Assembly: GCA_964578485.1 (NCBI GenBank)
Contig: CAZODA010000003.1
Coordinates: 1 to 64,000, forward strand
Origin: CAZODA01 sp964578485
GTDB taxonomy: Bacteria; Bacteroidota; Bacteroidia; Bacteroidales; Marinilabiliaceae
Direction of reading: 5' to 3'
DNA: 64,000 nucleotides
Shown here in pieces: positions 26,900 to 37,015 of this stretch (within the stretch, counting starts at the first letter, position 1; every line of letters begins with the position of its first letter). A program made the translations under genes and the position numbers. Below the pieces are notes generated by a model, which was not told the origin of the DNA, made no database searches, and saw nothing but the letters and a program-made list of their open reading frames with translations.

Positions 26900-29800
26900 T
26901 TAACGTGAAAGAAGTTTGACAGGACCTTCCAGGCCTGCAGGAATTGATTTTTTTCCTTCAATATACCATAGCCCAAAATAATCGGCTATTCTTTCTTGCG
27001 GCTCTTTAATACGATCGGCTAATAGTCGGTTTCGCCATGTATTTGTGATTATTATTTCCAATTGATTATTTCCGCTTTTCAATACGGAATCTATATTAAC
27101 GCGATAGGGATTAGTCCATAATACTCCCAAGGAGACACCATTAAGTCGGACTTCAGCAATATTGTTAATTACTCCTAAGGATATAAAATATTCTCTATCC
27201 TCATTCCAATCTTTCATTTCAAATTCAGTAGTGTAATGCACAGCTCCGGAATATTGCCTTATACTTTCAAGCGGATGTAATTGCAAATCAAACAAACTAT
27301 CAATCTTCACAACAGAGGATGGGCCTCCTAACTGTTCGTCAAAAGTTAAATTCCAAGGATTAGACAAAACTAACTCCTCATAAAAAGAGGTATTTGCTTT
27401 TTCTATAAAATTCCTGTCATTGTTCTTCTCTTCAAATACAATAAAAAGAGCTTCCTTAGCTTCCATAAAAAGTTTCATTCTAATTCTCTTTTTATCTTCT
27501 TTCCAATCTTGAACTTTTATTACCGAGCCATCAACGGCGTTATAAATCCATGGCTGCAAGCCGGAAACTCTAAAGGACAAATCAAGTGTTCTTTGTCTAT
27601 CCAACTGATTTGTCAGGAAATAAATATGGGCTTTTTCTGTTTTCCTATGATTCCAGGCAAGATAGCCTGCTTCTTCTTGTTCTTTATCAATAATAATTAA
27701 GTCCTCTTCTATTTGAAGTGGCCTCAAATTGGAAGCTTTAAAAGCCCCTTTAATAATACGTCCTTTTCCAAATTGTTGATAAGTAACACTCTCACCATTT
27801 TCGTCACTACAAATTTCATCCTTTCCTTCCCAAAGCTTATCCATGAGTAACTGAAGTTCTTTATCGCCTCCTTCCATTTCAGCAAGTCCAAGAGTTAAAA
27901 AAGGGCGCTCTTCGAATATAATATTTGCACCTTCTTGAACCAATTGCAATATACGACGGGCAACTGAAACACTCATTCGATTCCCATCGGGCATCATTGC
28001 ACGTGAACCGGGAATTACCAATACTTCATAAGCAGAACCTCCGGGAAGAACAATTTTACCATTTTTTACTGATGCCAAATTAATCAAAGCATCCTTATTA
28101 AATGAGTCGTAGGCATATCCCTTAAGTGGATCGCTCCAATCGTACCAAACTGCCATATTTCCTATTGTTCTTACCCCGACAGGACATTCGCGTGTATCTA
28201 AATTTTTATTAGCTAATCTTTTCTCTTCTTGCCGGCTTCTTTTTTGTCCCATTAATCCGGGTAAAACCTTAAGTAATCTATCGGGCAATAAAGCTCTTCG
28301 AGGGATTTCTTCACCGGTAAAAACAGCAATATCCACTACCGGCACTCCTTGTTGTAACAAAGCCTGACTCCTTGTAATATATTCAAACCAGGCAAATCCG
28401 GGCTTCCACCATGTTTGATCAGGCTGAAGGTACAAGCCTATTCCGTCAAGAGTCATGCCAGGTCTTTTCTTTTCCATCCATGGATTATGGGTAAACACAT
28501 GAAAAACAAAGCGATTTATTCCCAATGCAAAATGCCTGTCACCAATAGTTTTAAGCATAGCAGGATGCTCATCCCATTCTATACGCACCTGGGTAAAGGA
28601 TTCGGCTTGAACAATATTATGGCCGTACATTCTTGCCCCTGAAACGGCGTCTATAATATCATTTGGTTTGTCATGGCTGGGACTTCTAAGCCAAAACTCT
28701 CCCATAGGATAATTTACATAACGATAATGCTCCATATTATCACTAATAAATACCGGCGATAATGATTCTGCAGAAAAATCAGCTCCATTATTTCTTGACA
28801 GCTCTTTTAAAACAGCAAAAAAATTATTTGCTACTAAATCAGAAATAGTTTCTCTGACATCATAAAGAAAGCGTTCCGATATTTCAGGGCTACCAATGGG
28901 TATTCCCGCCATTATTGGTAAATATTTTATAGGATCGTAGCCTCTCCGATTTATAAATTCCTTTCTAAAGGTCGGTGACCAATTCTGACTTCCACACTCC
29001 CAGCTATCAACATGAAACATGGTAATTACACGCGACAAATCAGGTCCTGCCTTTTTTACTGCTGCATCAAACCAATTAATAAATTGCAAACGAACTGCCT
29101 CAGGGTTAAGTTTATCACACTCTAAGCCTATGGCTGCTCCTCCTGTGGAATTAACATGGCCGGTAGAAGTATGTCCCATTCTTATAATAGTCCACTTACC
29201 CTCGGGAACCTCCCATTCTAAGCACCCATCTCCTGACATATAATCATCAAGATGAATCAACTGTAGAGTATCGATATATAAAAAGTCAGGGACATAATTT
29301 GATCCCTGGCGCTGGCTGATACGCCAAATGCTGCCGGACTTACCTTCAAACTGATTGATGCGTGGACTGCCAAAAAGTTCCAGACCACTTATACGCAGAT
29401 TAGCTGTCCATTTTGCAGGATCCAGATCTTCAGCTCCGGGTTCACTGCCTTCAGGATCAAACAGGAAGCGAAAATATCTCGACTTTATTTCTCCCAAAGC
29501 AAAAGTAGATTCAAGCTCATAATCTTGCCATCCCATACGAGGAGGCTCCAATCTATATACATCTTCATAATGCACACCATCTTCGGAGATTTGCACTATT
29601 AATCGCCTCGATTGATAGTCTGCCCTTTGCGAGCGAACAGTAAGGGCTCTGGCAATAAATGGTTCTTCAAAAAAGTATTGAATCCAGCATTTTTTATTAC
29701 TGTTTATTTCTTGTTTATTATCTTCATTAGTTAAAACCGAAGCATCAACATCAGATATAGAAGTACTAACTTTTGGTTTAATGGTTCTCGTTGATAATTC

Positions 29801-30349
29801 TGCACCTTCCATAGTTGGAAAAGCATAAACTCCCAAGTCACGATAATATCCTTCATGAGTTTCTCCCTGCTTCAATTTACCTTTAAAATATTTCCCTCCT
29901 TCCACAACTTGCTCAGTCCATACCACCTTCTGCATCGAAAGTTCCGGTGTAATCCAAGGTCCTCCCGCCAGTGCAAAACCATCACTAACATGATAAGCTA
30001 TTTGTAATCCAACACGATCGGCTTCTTCAAGGGCAAACAATACCATTTCCCACCAAGAATCACTCAATTGGTGATATGAGGGCTCAATCAATGGTTCTTC
30101 GGGTACAGCTCTTATAGTAAATATATAGGCTCCACCAAAACCGGCATTTTTCATTTCTTGAAGATCACGACTTATGCCCTCCTTTGACAAAGCTCCATGC
30201 ATCCAATACCAATAGGTCCATGGTCGGGCTTCTTCCGGAGGGTTTTTAAACAGTTCTATTAAGTCGGAAGATTTTGTTTTATTACAACTTCCAAGAAAAG
30301 CCCCTATTACCACCCAAGTTATACAAAAAAAAATGCCAATATTCTTCAC
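26900..30349 (-). CDS. Alpha-L-rhamnosidase, glycoside hydrolase family 106
   Basis: Likely removes terminal alpha-L-rhamnose from RG oligosaccharides. Signal peptide ends FLGSC (Cys22), so it is a lipoprotein, probably of the outer membrane or periplasm. The GH106 N-terminal signature is strong (FKNPPEEARPWTYWYWMHGALSKEGISRDLQEMKNAGFGG), followed by AYHVSDGFALAGGPWITPELSMQ, a discoidin-like insertion (about 190-330), the barrel (VITMFHVDSWECGSQNW; ARMYGHNIVQAESFTQ) and a C-terminal GH2-type beta-sandwich (VRLNGVSLGVLWTNPYRVNI). At 1,149 residues its length fits the family. It is the last gene of the five-gene operon, 11 bp after the propeller gene. Confidence 0.9.
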   Translation of the reverse strand: MKNIGIFFCITWVVIGAFLGSCNKTKSSDLIELFKNPPEEARPWTYWYWMHGALSKEGISRDLQEMKNAGFGGAYIFTIRAVPEEPLIEPSYHQLSDSWWEMVLFALEEADRVGLQIAYHVSDGFALAGGPWITPELSMQKVVWTEQVVEGGKYFKGKLKQGETHEGYYRDLGVYAFPTMEGAELSTRTIKPKVSTSISDVDASVLTNEDNKQEINSNKKCWIQYFFEEPFIARALTVRSQRADYQSRRLIVQISEDGVHYEDVYRLEPPRMGWQDYELESTFALGEIKSRYFRFLFDPEGSEPGAEDLDPAKWTANLRISGLELFGSPRINQFEGKSGSIWRISQRQGSNYVPDFLYIDTLQLIHLDDYMSGDGCLEWEVPEGKWTIIRMGHTSTGHVNSTGGAAIGLECDKLNPEAVRLQFINWFDAAVKKAGPDLSRVITMFHVDSWECGSQNWSPTFRKEFINRRGYDPIKYLPIMAGIPIGSPEISERFLYDVRETISDLVANNFFAVLKELSRNNGADFSAESLSPVFISDNMEHYRYVNYPMGEFWLRSPSHDKPNDIIDAVSGARMYGHNIVQAESFTQVRIEWDEHPAMLKTIGDRHFALGINRFVFHVFTHNPWMEKKRPGMTLDGIGLYLQPDQTWWKPGFAWFEYITRSQALLQQGVPVVDIAVFTGEEIPRRALLPDRLLKVLPGLMGQKRSRQEEKRLANKNLDTRECPVGVRTIGNMAVWYDWSDPLKGYAYDSFNKDALINLASVKNGKIVLPGGSAYEVLVIPGSRAMMPDGNRMSVSVARRILQLVQEGANIIFEERPFLTLGLAEMEGGDKELQLLMDKLWEGKDEICSDENGESVTYQQFGKGRIIKGAFKASNLRPLQIEEDLIIIDKEQEEAGYLAWNHRKTEKAHIYFLTNQLDRQRTLDLSFRVSGLQPWIYNAVDGSVIKVQDWKEDKKRIRMKLFMEAKEALFIVFEEKNNDRNFIEKANTSFYEELVLSNPWNLTFDEQLGGPSSVVKIDSLFDLQLHPLESIRQYSGAVHYTTEFEMKDWNEDREYFISLGVINNIAEVRLNGVSLGVLWTNPYRVNIDSVLKSGNNQLEIIITNTWRNRLLADRIKEPQERIADYFGLWYIEGKKSIPAGLEGPVKLLSR

Positions 30350-30360
30350 TTATTAATATT

Positions 30361-31482
30361 TTAGTATGATCGACCTTTTGAAGGAACAAATTCTATATCA
30401 CTCTTTCCTATATACTTAGAGCTTGCCAAAGCAATGCCTCGTTGATTTAAATCATTAACAGCATTATAAAAGTGATAAACCACTCCATCATGCTTTATAA
30501 CAAATGATTTATGTGCAAAACGACTATCATAATTTTCACTTGGTTCAATTAAATGCGGACCATTCCAATCAGTCCAATTAATCAGATCATAGGAGCAAGC
30601 AAAACGATTCCATGCTTTATCCCCGTCTTCTTCTGTCCAAAAAGCTCCAAAATAAAACATCACATATAAATCTCCCATTCTCTTAATAAGCGCATCACCG
30701 GTAATACCTTTATGATGATTTAAAACGGGATTATCTAAGAAACGTTCCCAATTAACCATATCATGTGAACCGGCTATTCCAATACGTTCTGCCCCGCGGC
30801 CCGGATTAATACTATCTCCTCTGGCATTATAATAAATCAAAAAGGGATAAGGGCTTAATTTCTTTTCGTCTCGTATTACTGATGATTTATACATAACACT
30901 ATTTTCCCACCAACGTACGTCAGAGTCATGAGGGCTTAAAACAGGTTCTTTAAGTCTTGTCCACTCATGGACTTCGGCAGGGGTCTTACTTGTATATGCC
31001 ATCCCTATCGAGAGCAAGCCCTTTTCATATCCCATAGTATTACTTCCAAAATACGACATCCAATATTTATCATCCCACTTTTCCAAAGTATAAGGTCCTT
31101 CCCAATCCAAATTCTGCAAAGCATTATACCCTGCTGCTTGGTGCCTATCCCAGGCAAGGCTGTCAGGATTAAAAGATAAAATGCGTCCCTCAATATTCCA
31201 CTTCAATAAATCATTACTTTGAGCAAGCCAAGTTTCATAGCCACTACCATCATAAACCACATAAGTCATATACCAACAATCTTCATAGCGAAAAATTGTT
31301 GGACAATCATACTTAAGATTATCATTTGGTGGACTCAAAACCAAGCCATATTTATATGGTGTTTTGACCTCTTCATAAACCATTTCCATAACTTCCTGAG
31401 GAACTACTTTGGGAATTTCTTTATTAGCACAAGAACTAATTAACAATGCGATAATAATTAAAAAATAAAAGATAAGTCTCAT
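30361..31482 (-). CDS. Five-bladed beta-propeller glycosidase-like lipoprotein (GH43/GH117/GH130-like fold)
   Basis: Family not assigned. A lipoprotein signal peptide (LLISSC, Cys18) precedes repeated propeller-blade signatures: CPTIFRYEDCWYMTYVVYDG, ETWLAQSNDLLKWN, YWMSYFG, IGIAGSHDMVNWERF, GDALIKRMGDLYVMFYFGAF, and FACSYDLINWTDW. This YDL-x-NW / W-Y-M-x-Y-x pattern is seen in GH43, GH117, GH130 and related propellers. At 373 residues it is a single-domain enzyme with no accessory module. An exo-acting role on arabinose, galactose or another side-chain sugar is possible; substrate and activity cannot be read from the sequence. It lies 20 bp behind the GH2 gene and 11 bp before GH106. Confidence 0.65.
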   Translation of the reverse strand: MRLIFYFLIIIALLISSCANKEIPKVVPQEVMEMVYEEVKTPYKYGLVLSPPNDNLKYDCPTIFRYEDCWYMTYVVYDGSGYETWLAQSNDLLKWNIEGRILSFNPDSLAWDRHQAAGYNALQNLDWEGPYTLEKWDDKYWMSYFGSNTMGYEKGLLSIGMAYTSKTPAEVHEWTRLKEPVLSPHDSDVRWWENSVMYKSSVIRDEKKLSPYPFLIYYNARGDSINPGRGAERIGIAGSHDMVNWERFLDNPVLNHHKGITGDALIKRMGDLYVMFYFGAFWTEEDGDKAWNRFACSYDLINWTDWNGPHLIEPSENYDSRFAHKSFVIKHDGVVYHFYNAVNDLNQRGIALASSKYIGKSDIEFVPSKGRSY

Positions 31483-31502
31483 AGAATTATATTGGTAAGT
31501 AA

Positions 31503-34500
31503 TTAAAAAGATAAATTCTTAGCATGCTGAGATAATTGATGAGCTTTTCCCTTTGCAGGTGATAGATAAAACTCATAACTATAATCTTTTGCAGGAATAC
31601 AATATTGCGGAGCTGGTCTGCCAACCTCCGACCATGTATTGTTACCACCAAGGCCCATTTGTTTCAAATCAATATTCAGTGTTAAATATCCTGCATCTTT
31701 CAATTTATGAAAGTGAGTTGCTTCCTGGATATCATTTTGAGTATAAGGCCAAGCACTTACACTTAACAGGCTGTCGGCCACAACCATAAAGCCATTTCCT
31801 TGCGATGTGCCTAAATGCATCCAGCGAACATCGCAACGATTTCCATTTTCTTGAGGCATAGGATATGGTTCCATAAACTCTTCAATATTCATGGAATAAA
31901 TTCCCACGTCAAAACCGTAACAACGATCAATATAATTTTCCAACTCACCCTTTCCATACCAAGTAATTTTATCGTAGTCACGTTTTATTCCCATTTGCAT
32001 TCCTACTTTTGGCAATTCAGCAAGTTCTTTATCAGCCTTTAAAAAATAAGAAACCTTAATCACTCCATCACCATTAAGCTGATATTTTATTGTAAGGTAA
32101 GCACTATCCTCAACTATTTTATAATGACTTTCAACAACAGCAATTCCATTATTTTTATTTAAAGTTTGAAAGCCAATAAGCTCAGGGCTTGCCTTATGCC
32201 ACACTCTCATAGTTTCATGAGATCGGGTCGCCCTCCTGTCATTATCAGTCTGAGGACGAGTAAAATTTGGCAACAAAGGTGCAAAAATCAACTCTTCATT
32301 TTTATATTTATATGAAACTAAGGCCCCCTCCTTTTTATCAAATTTTACTTCAAACTCATTTCCTTGAATTTTTATCAACTCTTTTTCGTCATTGACTTGT
32401 AATTTGGGAAAAGCTTTTGTTTCGGTATTTTTTTGACCTTTGGCAAGTAAAAGTTGGTTGCCAGCCACTTCGTGACCTTCCGCTGCCCATGGAAGATCAA
32501 TATTGAGTTCAAAAGTTATATTCAAAAAATATTCTTTACCTTCTTTAATATGGGGCATATATTGCGAAAAAGAAATAAGAGTATCCTGTCCTGCCTTTAT
32601 ATTTAACTGAGGTAAATAAAAAGTTTTAATATTAAATCCATCTTCCAAAATTGCAGCTCTTATACGATAATTTTCTGTAGATTTTATTGTATGGCGATTT
32701 TTTATTTTAAGCAATAGTTTGGAACTGTCGGCCCAACTGGTTTCTACAGGCTGAAACACTCTTTTACATTCATAAATTGCAGCTTTAGGTCGGCCATCAG
32801 AAGCAACTATGCCATTAAGACAAAAATTTCCATGATGTATTTCTTCTCCAAAATCACCCCCATAAGCAAAATATTCATTCCCTTCCGAATCTTTTTTCAG
32901 CAAGCCTTGGTCGCGAAAATCCCAAATATAGCCACCCAAAATTTTTGGCATCTCTCTAAACAAATCCCAGAACTCCTTCAGGTTACCCGTTGAGTTTCCC
33001 ATTGAATGTGCATATTCAACAAAAACAATTGGTCGCTCATCCACCCCGGGCTGGTTAAGCAATAAAGACGGGGTAAATAGTCCCGGATAAAACCTACTAA
33101 TCATATCCACATAAGGCTGATCGCGTGGCACTTGAACTCGATATGCATGGTCATTAGGCGGGTATTGGGGGTGCCCCGGAGGTACATATTCTTTAAGTCT
33201 ATGATTTCCTTGAGCAGGTTCATAATGTATAAACCTTGTAATATCGAAGTCCCTCACCCACTCAGCCATGGCTGCATGATTTGGTCCTCTTCCGGCTTCA
33301 TTTCCCAGGCTCCAAAAAATTACGGAAGGATGGTTTTTATCACGCATCACCATACGAATCACTCGTTCCATATGAGCGTTTGTCCATCGTATATCATTGC
33401 TTAATTTTCCACCAATACCATGAGTTTCAAGATTAGCTTCATCCATAACCAGGATTCCATACTCATCACACAAATCATAAAAATACGAGTCGTTAGGATA
33501 GTGGGCAGTACGAATACTGTTAAAATTAAATTGCTTTATCTGAATAACATCTCTATGTATATCTTCTCTTGTTACAGCTTTCCCATTAATATGATGATGA
33601 TCATGTCTATTAACTCCATACAGATAAGTTGTTTTCCCATTTATCAAAAGTTTACTATCGACTTCAGAAAATTCTATTGATCTAAAACCAACTCTTCCAC
33701 TTTTTACTTCCAACACTTCACCTATACTGTCTTGCAAACTCAAACAAAGAGTATATAAATAAGGATCTTCATCGCTCCATTTTCGAGGATTTTTTAGTTC
33801 TGCTTCTAACAATCCAAATTTCACATTATCAAGTCTCGGATATGATTCATTTAAAATATCTTCAACGGTCATTTCCATGGCTCTTTCAAATACAGGCTTT
33901 AAGTCCATATCAAAAAGCTGTGCTTTAAGAATATAGCCTTGAACTTCCATACCGGTATAATTATCGATACGGGGTCTAAGACTAAAAATTGCATCTTTAT
34001 AATCTTTATCTAAGATTGTTTGATAGTGAAAATCAGCAATTCGAAGCTTAGGTTCAGCCAATAACAAAACTTCTCGTTGAATACCACTCATTCGCCAATG
34101 ATCCTGATCTTCGAGGTAAGAACCACTGGACCATCTACGAACTTGCACTGATATAATATTTTCCCCATCTATTAGATAAGGAGTGATATTAAATTCGGAC
34201 GGAAGGAAACTATCCTCACCATAACCTACAAACATACCATTAATCCATACTTTAAAAGCCGAGCTTACCCCTCCAAAGTAAAGGGTAATATTCATATCTC
34301 CCCAATTATCGGGAAGAGAAAAAGACCTTTGATAAGAACCTACAGGATTATAATCATCAGGTATAAATGGAGGATTTACAGGACGGAAAGGATAAACTGC
34401 ACTACTATAAATTGGAATATCATATCCTTGCATTTCCCAATTTGATGGAACCTTAATTTTATCCCAGCCTTTCACCTTTTCTTTAAAAAACATATCCGGT

Positions 34501-34796
34501 GCTTCAGCCGGATTTTTTACAAAGAAAAAATCCCAATCCCCATTAAGATTAATTACACGCGATGAATTTTCTCTATTATATGTTAAGGCGCCCTCCAAAC
34601 TTTCATAGGAATAGGCTAAAGTACGCGCAGCATCTCTATTTATGGAGCTAAGTTGTGGATCTTCCCATGGTTCACCCTTGTATATAGCCGGCAATCGTGG
34701 TATGCCGGCCGGTTCTCCCGTTACCGTTTGTGCGCAAATTTTTGGGTTTAACAAAAAGGAGATAGCTACAACTATTAATAAAAAATTTCTAAGCAT
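31503..34796 (-). CDS. Beta-galactosidase-type glycoside hydrolase family 2 (LacZ architecture)
   Basis: Exported enzyme, probably releasing beta-linked galactose. After a signal peptide ending ICAQ come the GH2 sugar-binding domain (RVINLNGDWDFFFV, VPSNWEMQGYDIPIYSS; about 75-245), an Ig-like domain, the TIM barrel (GVNRHDHHHING, RTAHYPNDSYFYDLCDEYGILVMDEANLETHG), and the C-terminal domains of long LacZ-type enzymes (Bgal_small_N-like, about 830-1090). The acid/base is expected at Glu500 (WSLGNEAG) and the nucleophile at Glu594 (FVEYAHSMGN). At 1,097 residues it is close to E. coli LacZ. It is the third gene of the operon. Specificity for galactose is inferred from the domain layout. Confidence 0.9.
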   Translation of the reverse strand: MLRNFLLIVVAISFLLNPKICAQTVTGEPAGIPRLPAIYKGEPWEDPQLSSINRDAARTLAYSYESLEGALTYNRENSSRVINLNGDWDFFFVKNPAEAPDMFFKEKVKGWDKIKVPSNWEMQGYDIPIYSSAVYPFRPVNPPFIPDDYNPVGSYQRSFSLPDNWGDMNITLYFGGVSSAFKVWINGMFVGYGEDSFLPSEFNITPYLIDGENIISVQVRRWSSGSYLEDQDHWRMSGIQREVLLLAEPKLRIADFHYQTILDKDYKDAIFSLRPRIDNYTGMEVQGYILKAQLFDMDLKPVFERAMEMTVEDILNESYPRLDNVKFGLLEAELKNPRKWSDEDPYLYTLCLSLQDSIGEVLEVKSGRVGFRSIEFSEVDSKLLINGKTTYLYGVNRHDHHHINGKAVTREDIHRDVIQIKQFNFNSIRTAHYPNDSYFYDLCDEYGILVMDEANLETHGIGGKLSNDIRWTNAHMERVIRMVMRDKNHPSVIFWSLGNEAGRGPNHAAMAEWVRDFDITRFIHYEPAQGNHRLKEYVPPGHPQYPPNDHAYRVQVPRDQPYVDMISRFYPGLFTPSLLLNQPGVDERPIVFVEYAHSMGNSTGNLKEFWDLFREMPKILGGYIWDFRDQGLLKKDSEGNEYFAYGGDFGEEIHHGNFCLNGIVASDGRPKAAIYECKRVFQPVETSWADSSKLLLKIKNRHTIKSTENYRIRAAILEDGFNIKTFYLPQLNIKAGQDTLISFSQYMPHIKEGKEYFLNITFELNIDLPWAAEGHEVAGNQLLLAKGQKNTETKAFPKLQVNDEKELIKIQGNEFEVKFDKKEGALVSYKYKNEELIFAPLLPNFTRPQTDNDRRATRSHETMRVWHKASPELIGFQTLNKNNGIAVVESHYKIVEDSAYLTIKYQLNGDGVIKVSYFLKADKELAELPKVGMQMGIKRDYDKITWYGKGELENYIDRCYGFDVGIYSMNIEEFMEPYPMPQENGNRCDVRWMHLGTSQGNGFMVVADSLLSVSAWPYTQNDIQEATHFHKLKDAGYLTLNIDLKQMGLGGNNTWSEVGRPAPQYCIPAKDYSYEFYLSPAKGKAHQLSQHAKNLSF

Positions 34797-34833
34797 TTAC
34801 AAAGTAATTTTCGTTAGGACTTAAACTTTATCA

Positions 34834-36993
34834 CTAATCTACATAGCGATAATTTATCTTGTACTCCTTCTTTCCTTCTATGATCATTTCATAATTATCC
34901 TCGCCTAATTTGTCAATTCTAACACCTTTAGCTGAAGGTTTAACACTACTTCTAAACCTAAGACTTCCCACTCCTCCGTCGGCTTTAATATGCATTTCTT
35001 CTCTGCTGCAATACACATCAATTTTACCCCAAGGTGTAGGAACTGAACCTTCGAACCATTCCAAATCGCCTAAGCGCGGCTGTATATTATAGCTTTTATA
35101 GCCTTGTGAGTCCGGCTCTACGCCAATAAAGTAACGACCCAACAAATATATGGGGCTAGCCCCCCAAGCGTGGCATAAACTTTTGCCAAAAGGACGGCCA
35201 TACATTGCATAATGTTCATCTCCACTATTTTTCGGATCGTACTTTTCCCAAAAAGTAGTAGCACCAAGTTCTAACATCGCTCCCCAATAATCACGAATTT
35301 CATTTAAGACATATTTCTGTTCACCTAAAATACATAAAGCTTCAAGTTCATAAAAGCGCATATAAGGGGTAGTAATTTCCTGCACCTCATCATTGAACAA
35401 TACTCTATTTTTTATTATTTCCTTCCTTTCATCATCCAAATAATTAAATAGAATAGCAAATATATTTGCATAGCGTGTGACATCAGAACTTAACTCTCCA
35501 TTAATCCTATTATGAGCGAATGCACCAATTTCCTCAGACCAAAAATAAAGTAATAATTGCTTCTTTAATTTCTCGGCATCTAAACCATATAATAATTGTC
35601 CTTCCTCATCTCCAACAATAGCAGCAAACTCAGACATATACTCAAGGGTGCGGCAAAGCAGCAGTTGTTGAAAACTCAATTCTCCTTCTTTACTCATTGG
35701 AGCCCAATCCACATAAACCCAATCGCCGGGTAAGCCTTCCATCATGCCATCAGCATTTCTACGTTGCAAAATGAAATTCATTAAAGAAAGCATACGAGGA
35801 TAAAGGCTTTTTATAAAATCAATATTTCCTGTATAGAGATAGTAATCATATATTCCCATAAACCAATAAAAAGAATAATCCATAATGGTGTTAATATGGG
35901 TAGTTACAGGATCTTTGCCTCTTTGTGCTAAAATAGTTCGTTCAACAGATGAATTATCAAAATACAGATAATAATTCATCAAATAACTCTGATATGCATC
36001 TCCCGACCAAATCCATCTATCGCGCTTAATACCATCAATAAAAAACTCACGTGTAGTGAGTTCCATTGTATATGTTGAAATATCCCATATTTCATTTATC
36101 AATTCATCGCTGCAATGAAAAGTTCCTCGTTCTTCTATCGGCAGATACTCATAGAGCATTGATACCCGATCATAGCTAAGTTCCTTGTCGGCAACAATAT
36201 AGACATAGCGAAAAGCTTTTGAGTTTTCCAAAATTAAATCTTCAACTTGTTTGTCGTTAATTTTCAGATCATCAAGAGTTTCGCAATAATCAACCGACAA
36301 AGCTTCTTCACGAGATTCTCCATAATAAATCCTTAATTTTCCACTTCCTTTCAAATTATGGAAGCGAAGATACCCAAAGCTTTCTCGACCAAAGTCTATT
36401 AATTCTCCTTCTGCCCATCTCTCTCTATTTGCCGGCTCCATTGGCTTGGTAGCCAAACGAAATTCTGAAGGCAAAGAATGCATATCATCAAAATTCCATA
36501 AGCCCGGTTTCAGCCATTCAGTTACAGATATATCGGAAGCTTTACCTGACTCGTCTATCCACTCTAAATCTTGATAAGTAACACGCCAGGTGGTGTCAGA
36601 AATCACTGTAGAGCCTTTTACAAAAATTGTCGGAACCTTATCCTGCGAAAAAACCTTTATGTGGATATCACGAGATCCTGCCGGCAAAACAAGTTTACTA
36701 GGAGTTCCCGGAACAAAATTTCCATCAATCTTAACATTATACCGTCCTTCCACATATATTTCAATTTCTTCATCCCTCTGAATATCAAGTTTTTTATAAA
36801 AATCAACCAAATTATAATGGCTGTCCAATCGCCAAAAGGGAGGGAAAAAGGTATTACGTTCAGTGCGTTCCAATTGCATTTTATTTGCAAGCCAAATTTC
36901 ATAATCACCCGGATACCATATCCACGTGGGCTTGGCTGCATTAATAAATTGTAATCCGAACAAAAAGATTAGAAAAAGATTTAATTGTCTCAT
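34834..36993 (-). CDS. GH78-like alpha-L-rhamnosidase (six-hairpin), short form
   Basis: Likely acts on alpha-L-rhamnosides. The signal peptide (MRQLNLFLIFLFGLQFINA) starts at the ATG; an upstream TTG three codons earlier is rejected. An N-terminal beta-domain (about 25-285) precedes the (alpha/alpha)6 barrel from FHCSDELINEIWDISTYTMEL to about 610 and a C-terminal beta-domain (YNIQPRLGDLEWFEGSVPTPWGKI). The catalytic-region block reads DGIKRDRWIWSGD (Asp320 to Asp332). In many GH78 enzymes a Glu sits five residues after the first Asp, but here that residue is Asp325. The protein is shorter (720) than the other GH78 in the window. It lies second in the five-gene operon. Confidence 0.78.
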   Translation of the reverse strand: MRQLNLFLIFLFGLQFINAAKPTWIWYPGDYEIWLANKMQLERTERNTFFPPFWRLDSHYNLVDFYKKLDIQRDEEIEIYVEGRYNVKIDGNFVPGTPSKLVLPAGSRDIHIKVFSQDKVPTIFVKGSTVISDTTWRVTYQDLEWIDESGKASDISVTEWLKPGLWNFDDMHSLPSEFRLATKPMEPANRERWAEGELIDFGRESFGYLRFHNLKGSGKLRIYYGESREEALSVDYCETLDDLKINDKQVEDLILENSKAFRYVYIVADKELSYDRVSMLYEYLPIEERGTFHCSDELINEIWDISTYTMELTTREFFIDGIKRDRWIWSGDAYQSYLMNYYLYFDNSSVERTILAQRGKDPVTTHINTIMDYSFYWFMGIYDYYLYTGNIDFIKSLYPRMLSLMNFILQRRNADGMMEGLPGDWVYVDWAPMSKEGELSFQQLLLCRTLEYMSEFAAIVGDEEGQLLYGLDAEKLKKQLLLYFWSEEIGAFAHNRINGELSSDVTRYANIFAILFNYLDDERKEIIKNRVLFNDEVQEITTPYMRFYELEALCILGEQKYVLNEIRDYWGAMLELGATTFWEKYDPKNSGDEHYAMYGRPFGKSLCHAWGASPIYLLGRYFIGVEPDSQGYKSYNIQPRLGDLEWFEGSVPTPWGKIDVYCSREEMHIKADGGVGSLRFRSSVKPSAKGVRIDKLGEDNYEMIIEGKKEYKINYRYVD

Positions 36994-37015
36994 AATTACC
37001 AATTATTAAATTTTA

